Positions 1-5,972 of a stretch of DNA of 13,996 bases are shown piece by piece. The translations under genes and the position numbers were made by a program. Below the pieces are notes generated by a model, which was not told where the DNA came from, searched no databases, and worked only from the letters and a program-made list of their open reading frames with translations. The DNA comes from an uncultured Porphyromonadaceae bacterium (GTDB lineage Bacteria > Bacteroidota > Bacteroidia > Bacteroidales > Muribaculaceae), in assembly GCA_900546835.1 (NCBI GenBank), contig UREH01000049.1:1-13996 (forward strand), read 5' to 3'. Position 1 is the first letter of the stretch, and every line of letters starts with the position of its first letter.

Positions 1-460
1 ACAGGGAGAAGGAGGAATAGTGCATGTAGCCTACGTTCTGCGGAAGCATCCCGTAGTCGATGCCTCCGACCGTGCGGTAGTTGAAATTGAAATAATATTC
101 CTGCACGAGGCGCGCGCTGTAGTTCTGCGGATAGTCGCTCCACCACTTACGGTAGTAGCTCGTGGCAAATGTCGACGAGAGGTTGGTATGTCCGTCGCGC
201 AGCTCGGCGAGCATCTGCTCGCACACGCCGAAGAGCTCTTGATCAGTCATCCCGTCGTCCACCATCGGCGAGTAGCGCGAATGAACCTCATTCCAGTCCA
301 CTCCCTTCTGCTCGAAGAAGCAGTAATGCTCGTCAAGAATGGTCCATAGCTGCTCGAAAGTGCTTCGGGGGTCAGAATCGAACTCCTCTATGTCGTGGCA
401 GGCGGTCAGCGCCGAAGCCAGAACCGTAAGGAGGAGAACCTTATGTATGCTGAATTTCAT
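1..460 (-). CDS. S41-family peptidase-like lipoprotein, N-terminal part (runs off left edge)
   Basis: This is the first 153 codons of a protein whose C-terminal part lies beyond the window. It opens with a type II signal peptide: a basic start (MKFSIHK), a hydrophobic stretch, and lipobox LTAC with Cys21, so a lipoprotein is expected. Residues 30-95 resemble the helical N-terminal domain of Bacteroidetes S41 (C-terminal-processing type) peptidases: a 'TFEQLWTILDEHYCFF' helix, then 'MLAELRDGHTNL', the conserved DGH element before the PDZ and protease core. The segment near 140-150 (LPQNVGYMHYSSF) matches the strand that opens the protease core. The catalytic Ser/Lys region is not in the window, so activity cannot be judged. 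ATG at 460 is chosen because it gives the complete signal peptide; no clear Shine-Dalgarno is seen. It starts 23 nt after the DUF3316 stop and is probably the third gene of the parC transcript. Confidence 0.82.
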   Translation of the reverse strand, partial: MKFSIHKVLLLTVLASALTACHDIEEFDSDPRSTFEQLWTILDEHYCFFEQKGVDWNEVHSRYSPMVDDGMTDQELFGVCEQMLAELRDGHTNLSSTFATSYYRKWWSDYPQNYSARLVQEYYFNFNYRTVGGIDYGMLPQNVGYMHYSSFSL

Positions 461-483
461 CTGGAGTAGTGTCTGTTTTTCAG

Positions 484-1335
484 TTAGTATGCATAGACGA
501 TCCGGGCAGCCTCGGCGGGGAGACCGCGACGCGCGGAAACCGACATCCAGTCGCCGGTTACACCTACCACGAAGGCATAATTGAAAATGCGGGTGGTAAG
601 ATGGTTGACCTCGGTGGAATAGATATTCGAGCGGAAACCAAGACGCATCCGTGAATTGCCGAAATCGAGATCGGCAGCCACAAGATTGTTCCAGCGGAAC
701 ATATTGCCGGGCCACGCCCAGTGAACCAGCCCGCTATAGTTTCCGAGATATATTTCGTAGTAAAGTTCGTCGTATTCCTGCGAGAAAAATACGCCTGTCA
801 GCGGTAACGAACTCTGCCATAAAAGCATTACCGGCAAGCGGCCGATGCGGCAACGCCATGTGGCGAAGCCGGAGAGATTGAGCGTTATGTCGGCTTTCAC
901 CGAAGCGGGGTTGTTGCTGTTGCGGTCGCAGTAGGTGGCGCCGAAATTACCTCCGGCCGAACCGCCCACGCCTACGGTCAGACGCCACGGCAGCTCCCAG
1001 CGGCGCATCATTCCCCACGAAGCCGAAAGCGACGCGTAGTACATATGGGCGTTGCGCGCCGGATTTTCGGCGCCGTCGACCTGCACGCCGAGTTGCAGTT
1101 GCTGGCGCCACCGGTCGGGCGAGAACTTCATGGCCTGCATGCGGTCGTAATTGAAAGCGGCGCTCCAGCCGGTATATTTCACTGCCGAGAGATAGGTGTC
1201 GCCAAGATGCGACGACCCGACCGAAAGCATATACGACGAATTGACCGGACGCACCGGGGCGACGTCGGCTGTTTCCGCTCCCGCGGCGATACCGACCGCG
1301 GCCAACGCCCCGAAGAGGATTCTTTTGATATTCAT
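484..1335 (-). CDS. DUF3316-family exported protein
   Basis: A 283-residue protein with an N-terminal signal peptide (MNIKRILFGALAAVGIAAGA, likely cleaved near residue 20). The mature part begins with the block 'SSYMLSVGSSHLGDTYLS' followed by KYTGW, which I recognise as the hallmark of the Bacteroidetes family DUF3316. The rest alternates short amphipathic, aromatic-rich stretches with loops and ends in Tyr, consistent with a small outer-membrane beta-barrel. That localisation is inference; no function is established that I know of. It starts 3 nt after the parC stop, so the two are almost certainly translated from one mRNA. This linkage beside parC is familiar from other Bacteroidales, but a functional link to topoisomerase IV is not evident from the sequence. 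Confidence 0.8.
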   Translation of the reverse strand: MNIKRILFGALAAVGIAAGAETADVAPVRPVNSSYMLSVGSSHLGDTYLSAVKYTGWSAAFNYDRMQAMKFSPDRWRQQLQLGVQVDGAENPARNAHMYYASLSASWGMMRRWELPWRLTVGVGGSAGGNFGATYCDRNSNNPASVKADITLNLSGFATWRCRIGRLPVMLLWQSSLPLTGVFFSQEYDELYYEIYLGNYSGLVHWAWPGNMFRWNNLVAADLDFGNSRMRLGFRSNIYSTEVNHLTTRIFNYAFVVGVTGDWMSVSARRGLPAEAARIVYAY

Positions 1336-1338
1336 TTG

Positions 1339-4203
1339 TCAGAAAATGCGTTGTTGGCCGTTGATTTCGTCGCGCACCTCGTCGTCGGACTTCTCCGGTT
1401 CTACGGGTTCATCGGGTGAAGCGTCGTCGGCATCGTCCGTAGCTTTGGCAGCCGCATCATCCTCGGCGGCGGCAACGGTGGGATTTGGTTCGATTTCCCG
1501 GACTTCGGCGATAGAATAGGTTGTAAGACGCTTCCCCTTTGCCTTGAAGGATTTTGTACCGATAAACTCGGCGGCATCGACCTCCATTGTGCCTCGGAAG
1601 GCATCGGAGCCTCCGAAAACCACCTCGAAACGTGCTCCGGGAGTGTCGGAAAGAAGAATCATAGTGCTCTTCTCGTTTTCACCGATAAAGCGCTGCCGGC
1701 GAGTAGAGGGTTCGAACGTGAAGCGTTTTATATAGGGGAATCCCTGGTCGGCATCGTTGAGGATTGCCGTCCAGACATGGTCGGGGCGAAACTTCTCTAT
1801 GCGCAGAATATTGTCGTCGTAGTGGTTGGCAGCGTCGAAAGTGGTGAGGTAGTATTCTCCCGTGCGGGTGATTACCAGCACCATATCGTTGCCCTGGAAC
1901 TCTCCAAGGTAATTCCCGCGTCCGTCGTAGTTCAGGCGCAGCACATCGGGGTCGAACCACACCTGACGTCCGCCGAGCGTCGAAGTACCCTTCTCCTTGA
2001 GCGAGAAGCGGTGAACCTCGTTGCGCGTCACGATATTGCCCTGACTCTGTTTTCCCTTGATTGCAAGTTCGGCGAAATCCACGTCGAATTGTAGCGTTTT
2101 CAGACGAGGTTTCGGCTTTAGGGTGACTTTCACCACCTCAGCCTCTCCGTTGGGGTTGGCAGTGAACCATACGATCCTTGAGCCAGGTTCTCCCTGGGTG
2201 AGGTTGTACTCCTTGTCGCGCGTCACTCCGGTTACGGCGAAGCGCTTCATATAGTAAGTGCCTCCGCGTCCGTTCTGGTAGATGGCGTTGTAGATTGTGC
2301 GGGAATCGTTGCGCGTGAACAGTCCGATATGGCGGATGTTTTTGCCTACAAACAGCTTGTCGGCCACACGCACCACCTTATAGCGCCCGTCGTTGTAGAA
2401 TATAATAACGTCGTCGATAGGCGAACAGGCAAAAAGAAACTCGTCTTTCTTCAGCCCCGTGCCGATAAAGCCCTCCTCGCGGTTGACGTATAATTTTTCG
2501 TTGGCTTCGGCCACGCGCTGGGCCTGGATGCTGTCGAAACCGCGTATCACCGTGCGCCTACGGTAGCGCGCGCCGTATTTCTCCTTCAAGCGCGAGAACC
2601 AGTCGATGGCATAGTCGGTGAGATGGTCGAGTTTGTTGCTGATGTCGGCGATACGTTCGTTGTAGAGGGCAATCAGGCGGTCGGCATCCTCGGAGTTGAA
2701 TTTCAGGATACGTTTCATCCGGATGTCGAGCAGACGCTGCAGATCCTCGTCGGTAATCTCGCGCCCTATGGCCACCTTGTCGCCGGTGCTCTCGTAGGAG
2801 TCAGTGACGACAAACGGTGCCAGCCGGTTGCGCAGATGAGCATACACAGCTTCTATTGTCTCGCTCTGCTCGAACTGACGGTCCTTGTAGATGCGCTGCT
2901 CTATGAAAATCCGCTCAAGCGAAGCGAAATTCAACTGCTCGCGCACCTCTCCGAGCTGTATGAGCAGCTCGCGACGCAGCAATTCGCGCGTGCGGTCGGC
3001 GCTGTGACGAAGCAACTCGCTGACGGTTAGGAAATGCGGCTTGTTGTCGCGAATCACACAGCAGTTGGGTGAAATTGAAACCTCGCAGTCGGTGAACGCA
3101 TACAGCGCGTCGATGGCCTTGTCGGACGACGTGCCCGGCAGCAGATGCACCAGTATGTTGGCATTCTCGGCGGTATTGTCGTCGACCTTGCGAATCTTGA
3201 TTTTCCCCTTTTCGAAGGCCTTGAGAATCGAATCGATAACGGCTGTGGTGGTCTTGCCGTAAGGAATTTCGGTGATGGCAAGCGTCTTGTTGTCGATTTT
3301 CTCGATTTTGGCGCGGATGCGAACCACTCCTCCGCGCTCGCCGTCGTTGTAGCGGCTCACGTCGATGAAACCGCCGGTGGGGAAATCCGGATATAGCGTG
3401 AACTCCTCGCTGCGGAGCGAAGCAACGCAGGCGTCGAGCAGCTCATTGAAGTTATGCGGCAGAATCTTCGACGACAGGCCTACGGCAATTCCCTCCACTC
3501 CCTGGAAAAGGAGCAGCGGGAACTTTACCGGAAGCGTTACGGGCTCCTTCTTGCGGCCGTCGTAGCTCGGCACCCAGTCGGTAATCTTGGAGTTGTATAG
3601 CGTCTCGAGCGCGAAAGCCGAGAGACGGGCCTCGATATAACGACCGGCGGCGGCATCGTCGCCGGTGAGAATGTTGCCCCAGTTTCCCTGGGTGTCGACA
3701 AGCAGCTCTTTCTGCCCGAGCTGAACCAGAGCGTCCTTGATGGAAGCGTCGCCGTGAGGATGATACTGCATGGTATTTCCCACGATGTTTGCCACCTTGT
3801 TGAATCGACCGTCGTCGAGCGTCTTCATAGAGTGGAGTATGCGACGCTGCACCGGCTTCAGGCCGTCGTCGATATGCGGCACGGCACGCTCCAGAATCAC
3901 ATAAGAAGCGTAATCGAGAAACCAGTTGCGGAACATACCGCCAAGGCGCAGGCGCGAGGCCTCGGTGCCGATGGTGGGAGGCAGCGACTCAATCGCCTCT
4001 TCCTCGACTTCCTCGGCATACATATCGATATCGTCGTCGGTCGGCAGTGTGCCGTTCTTTTGCATAGCGTCGTCGGCCGGGGCGTCGCTATCAGTATGGG
4101 ATGCGGAATCGGCCGGAGCGACATTGTCCGGCTGCCGGGTGTTATCGGGAGCCTCGGCCGAGGCGTCGTAAGTCTGATCGTGATTGATAGGATTATCCGA
4201 CAT
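1339..4203 (-). CDS. parC: DNA topoisomerase IV subunit A (ParC)
   Basis: This is the DNA breakage-reunion subunit of topoisomerase IV, which with ParE decatenates daughter chromosomes. The 954-residue protein has the winged-helix/tower region from about residue 84, the quinolone-determining segment 'QYHPHGDASIKDALV' (146-160), and the catalytic tyrosine in 'AAGRYIEARLS' (Tyr189). A coiled-coil region follows, then a C-terminal beta-pinwheel from about 570 to 905. No GyrA box (QRRGGKG-type) is visible in the pinwheel, which supports ParC over GyrA. The protein is longer than E. coli ParC (752 aa) because of an acidic low-complexity N-terminus of about 80 residues and an Asp/Glu/Ala-rich tail of about 45 residues. 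ATG at 4203 fits a -7 element about 30 nt upstream; internal Met47 and Met61 are possible alternatives because the first 80 residues are not conserved. It heads the run that includes the DUF3316 gene and the S41 lipoprotein. Confidence 0.95.
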   Translation of the reverse strand: MSDNPINHDQTYDASAEAPDNTRQPDNVAPADSASHTDSDAPADDAMQKNGTLPTDDDIDMYAEEVEEEAIESLPPTIGTEASRLRLGGMFRNWFLDYASYVILERAVPHIDDGLKPVQRRILHSMKTLDDGRFNKVANIVGNTMQYHPHGDASIKDALVQLGQKELLVDTQGNWGNILTGDDAAAGRYIEARLSAFALETLYNSKITDWVPSYDGRKKEPVTLPVKFPLLLFQGVEGIAVGLSSKILPHNFNELLDACVASLRSEEFTLYPDFPTGGFIDVSRYNDGERGGVVRIRAKIEKIDNKTLAITEIPYGKTTTAVIDSILKAFEKGKIKIRKVDDNTAENANILVHLLPGTSSDKAIDALYAFTDCEVSISPNCCVIRDNKPHFLTVSELLRHSADRTRELLRRELLIQLGEVREQLNFASLERIFIEQRIYKDRQFEQSETIEAVYAHLRNRLAPFVVTDSYESTGDKVAIGREITDEDLQRLLDIRMKRILKFNSEDADRLIALYNERIADISNKLDHLTDYAIDWFSRLKEKYGARYRRRTVIRGFDSIQAQRVAEANEKLYVNREEGFIGTGLKKDEFLFACSPIDDVIIFYNDGRYKVVRVADKLFVGKNIRHIGLFTRNDSRTIYNAIYQNGRGGTYYMKRFAVTGVTRDKEYNLTQGEPGSRIVWFTANPNGEAEVVKVTLKPKPRLKTLQFDVDFAELAIKGKQSQGNIVTRNEVHRFSLKEKGTSTLGGRQVWFDPDVLRLNYDGRGNYLGEFQGNDMVLVITRTGEYYLTTFDAANHYDDNILRIEKFRPDHVWTAILNDADQGFPYIKRFTFEPSTRRQRFIGENEKSTMILLSDTPGARFEVVFGGSDAFRGTMEVDAAEFIGTKSFKAKGKRLTTYSIAEVREIEPNPTVAAAEDDAAAKATDDADDASPDEPVEPEKSDDEVRDEINGQQRIF

Positions 4204-4231
4204 TGCTGAAATGCGTGTGGTTGGGTGTCTA

Positions 4232-4239
4232 CAAATTTA
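4232..4239 (-). promoter_or_regulatory. Probable -7 element of the parC promoter
   Basis: Read on the minus strand this is TAAATTTG, a perfect match to the Bacteroidetes -7 consensus TAnnTTTG recognised by the primary sigma factor (sigma-ABfr). It lies about 28 nt before the parC ATG, which predicts a leader of roughly 20 nt. The -33 position is T-rich (near 4255-4263) but lacks a clear TTG, so the promoter is only partly supported. Confidence 0.6.
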
Positions 4240-4275
4240 CGAAAAATCGTCTGAAATAAAAAATGTGGAAATATA

Positions 4276-4308
4276 TTTGGAGAAACCGAAAAAAGGTAAT
4301 AACTTTGC
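4276..4308 (+). promoter_or_regulatory. Promoter of the tRNA gene
   Basis: TTTG at 4276-4279 and TAACTTTG at 4300-4307 are separated by 20 nt. This matches the Bacteroidetes housekeeping promoter (TTTG near -33, TAnnTTTG near -7) in both boxes and spacing. Transcription would begin about 4312-4315, leaving a leader of only a few nucleotides before the tRNA. Confidence 0.8.
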
Positions 4309-4320
4309 AGTCGCAAACAA

Positions 4321-4394
4321 GGCGGGATAGCTCAGTTGGTTAGAGCGTCGGATTCATAACCCGGAGGTCCCGAGTTCAATTCTCGGTCCCGCTA
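4321..4394 (+). tRNA. tRNA with CAU anticodon (probably elongator tRNA-Met)
   Basis: A 74-nt cloverleaf. The acceptor stem GGCGGGA pairs with TCCCGCT, with a G1-U72 wobble. The D arm is GCTC/GAGC with a 9-nt loop, the anticodon loop is TTCATAA with CAT at 4355-4357, the variable loop has 5 nt, and the T arm is CCGAG/CTCGG. The discriminator base is A4394. CCA is not encoded and must be added after transcription. The D stem has C11-G24, and the first pair is not the C1/A72 mismatch of E. coli initiators, so it reads as an elongator. A CAU gene could also encode tRNA-Ile2, where C34 becomes lysidine; I cannot exclude that without comparing all CAU tRNAs of the genome. The anticodon stem is TCGGA/CCCGG with an apparent A31/C39 mismatch next to the loop. 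Confidence 0.95.
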
Positions 4395-4405
4395 CTGCAA
4401 TCACA

Positions 4406-4440
4406 AGGCGGAGCGTCATCGGCGCCCCGCCTAACTTTTT
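4406..4440 (+). terminator. Intrinsic terminator of the tRNA gene
   Basis: Eleven nt after the tRNA there is a GC-rich hairpin. AGGCGG (4406-4411) pairs with CCGCCT (4427-4432) and GCG (4413-4415) pairs with CGC (4423-4425), with an A/C mismatch between the two helices and a 7-nt loop. It is followed closely by a T run at 4436-4440. On the minus strand no T run follows the hairpin, so it does not look like a terminator for the convergent DUF486 gene. Confidence 0.8.
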
Positions 4441-4491
4441 ATAGCTGTAGTCAATGCTTATTATGTGGCTTTTTGGGGCCCAAGCCGGTTT

Positions 4492-4878
4492 TTAACCTGG
4501 AAGGAATACGAGGTAGACGGCGGCGATGAGCAGAAGCATGGCGAGGTAGTGGTTCCAGTGGAGGGTGAAGCTGTCGAAGGCTATCAGGCTGAAGACTACG
4601 AAGACTACGAGCGTGATTACCTCCTGCATCACCTTGAGCTGCATGAGCGAATACGGGCCGCCGTTGCCCTCGAAACCCATGCGGTTGGCCGGCACCTGAA
4701 AACAATACTCCAGCAGGGCGATGCCCCACGAAAACAGAATGACTACATAGAGCGGCCAGCTGGCCGAAAGGCCGGTCGACTGCAATTTAAGATGGCCATA
4801 CCAGGCGAAGGTCATGAACACATTGGATACGACCAGAAGGACGACGGTAAGCACCGCCGGATTGATTCCTGCAAACAC
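4492..4878 (-). CDS. DUF486 (DMT-superfamily) small membrane protein
   Basis: A 128-residue integral membrane protein with about four hydrophobic helices (roughly 8-28, 41-60, 84-103 and 110-126). The blocks 'SNVFMTFAWYGHLK' (18-31), 'SWGIALLEYCFQVPANR' (50-66) and 'QLKVMQEVITLVVF' (80-93) are the signature of family DUF486, a half-size relative of the drug/metabolite transporter superfamily. Its substrate is unknown, and such short proteins would be expected to work as dimers. The given start is GTG at 4878. The frame stays open upstream through CTG at 4887, and no ATG is available before Met22, so the exact start is uncertain. It lies 47 nt after the SPOR lipoprotein gene and is probably last in the operon; it converges with the tRNA gene. 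Confidence 0.85.
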   Translation of the reverse strand: MFAGINPAVLTVVLLVVSNVFMTFAWYGHLKLQSTGLSASWPLYVVILFSWGIALLEYCFQVPANRMGFEGNGGPYSLMQLKVMQEVITLVVFVVFSLIAFDSFTLHWNHYLAMLLLIAAVYLVFLPG

Positions 4879-4898
4879 TTTTTCCAGTACAATTAATT

Positions 4899-4933
4899 TC
4901 CTACGGACTACTATCGCGCCTCGTCCTACGGAC
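4899..4933 (+). repeat. Short 10-bp direct repeat across a stop codon
   Basis: TCCTACGGAC occurs at 4899-4908 and again at 4924-4933, 25 bp apart. The right copy covers the stop codon of the SPOR lipoprotein gene; the left copy lies in the gap before the DUF486 gene. Each copy can also fold on itself (TCC/GGA around TAC). It may be a small slippage duplication; no function is apparent. Confidence 0.5.
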
Positions 4934-5426
4934 GGCGCAGAATATAGGGGAATGGGGAACGCATCGGCACGGGCGAAGAGGATTCCACCCTCCGAAGCTC
5001 TCCGACGGCAGTCTCAAGAGTGGAATCGGTAGTGGCGACTACGAGATAATGTTCATCTTTGTCGATGAGCAGGGCGGCACGAGAGAATCCCGCCGTCTGG
5101 AGACGCTTGAATACCGATTCGGCATTGAACTTCTGCCGGAAGGTTGCCACAGCAACGCTGTAGGGAAATATCTGGCCGTCGACTCCTCCGGCCACACACT
5201 TCACATAGGCTCCGCGCAAAGGGATGCTGTCGCCGCGGAACACCGTGCGTGGAATAGCTTCCTCGCGCGCAAACGCTGCTATTTCGTCGGCGCTCAGGCC
5301 TTCATTGCGCTTCTCCAGCGCCTTTTCGTAGGCCGAGCGGTAGTTGGCCTCCGTGGTCTTGCAGCCACCGGCCATCAAGGCTACGGCAGCGGCCGCCGTC
5401 AGGAATATCTTGGCATTGCATTTCAT
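4926..5426 (-). CDS. SPOR-domain lipoprotein
   Basis: A 166-residue protein. It starts with a lipoprotein signal peptide (MKCNAKIFLTAAAAVALMAG) and lipobox MAGGC with Cys22, followed by a charged helical linker of about 60 residues. Residues 88-147 fit a SPOR domain (strand 'PYSVAVATF', then 'NAESVFKRLQTAGF', then 'HYLVVATTDS'). SPOR domains bind glycan strands lacking stem peptides at division septa, so envelope or septal localisation is inferred. I chose ATG at 5426 rather than the longest frame (5468). It places the signal peptide at the N-terminus and leaves a clean 7-nt gap after the phosphodiesterase gene, whereas the longer start would overlap that gene and add a polar leader. The residues after about 147 (SSSPVPMRSPFPYILRRP) are a short basic, proline-rich tail. 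Confidence 0.8.
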   Translation of the reverse strand: MKCNAKIFLTAAAAVALMAGGCKTTEANYRSAYEKALEKRNEGLSADEIAAFAREEAIPRTVFRGDSIPLRGAYVKCVAGGVDGQIFPYSVAVATFRQKFNAESVFKRLQTAGFSRAALLIDKDEHYLVVATTDSTLETAVGELRRVESSSPVPMRSPFPYILRRP

Positions 5427-5433
5427 AATCCAA

Positions 5434-5949
5434 TCATTTTTCTGTTGGCAGAACATTGTATTTTCCAAGCTCTATAACCTCAAGGTCGCGCATGTCGGCG
5501 CCGTCGATGGTCAGTTTTATAAGCGTGCGCTCCTTCTGCCATCCGTGAACCCCGGCCGCTCCTGGATTGATATGCAGACAGTTGAGTTCGCGGTCGTACA
5601 TCACTTTGAGTATATGGCTGTGACCGCATACCATCAGAGCTACGCCGTCCTCCTTTATACGGGCTTTCATGCCGGAGGAATAGCGGCCCGGATAGCCACC
5701 GATATGCGTCAGAAGCACCTTCACCTCTTCTACCTGAAACTCGAGCGACTCCGGCAGCCGGCGCCTCACCACACCGGAATCGATGTTACCACAGACGGCA
5801 CGCACGGGCGCCACCTCCTCCAGATTGGTGATTACCTCGATACATCCCACGTCGCCCGCATGCCATATTTCATCGCAGTCGGCGAAATGGATGGCATAGC
5901 GGGGGTCGACGGTGGAATGGGTGTCGGAAAGTATTCCTATACGCTTCAT
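5434..5949 (-). CDS. YfcE-like metallophosphoesterase
   Basis: A 171-residue cytoplasmic protein of the calcineurin-like phosphoesterase superfamily, YfcE/MJ0936 group, which hydrolyses phosphodiester bonds with a two-metal centre. All metal-ligand motifs are visible: 'SDTH' (Asp9, His11), 'HAGDVG' (Asp33), 'GNID' (Asn55), 'THIGG' (His82) and 'CGHSH' (His110, His112). The size matches the family and no signal peptide is present. The physiological substrate of this group is not known. It starts 23 nt after the GH13 gene and ends 7 nt before the SPOR lipoprotein gene, so cotranscription is likely; no common pathway with either neighbour is obvious. Confidence 0.9.
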   Translation of the reverse strand: MKRIGILSDTHSTVDPRYAIHFADCDEIWHAGDVGCIEVITNLEEVAPVRAVCGNIDSGVVRRRLPESLEFQVEEVKVLLTHIGGYPGRYSSGMKARIKEDGVALMVCGHSHILKVMYDRELNCLHINPGAAGVHGWQKERTLIKLTIDGADMRDLEVIELGKYNVLPTEK

Positions 5950-5972
5950 CGGGGAAGGCAGAAAAGCGAAGC

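Noticed and set aside
4467..4488. GGCTT/AAGCC inverted repeat downstream of the DUF486 gene as a terminator
   Set aside because: It has only five pairs around a 10-nt loop and no T run in the minus direction; on the plus strand the tRNA already has a better terminator.
4926..5468. Longer start for the SPOR lipoprotein at 5468
   Set aside because: It would overlap the phosphodiesterase gene and put a polar 14-residue leader before a typical lipoprotein signal peptide; the start at 5426 is better.
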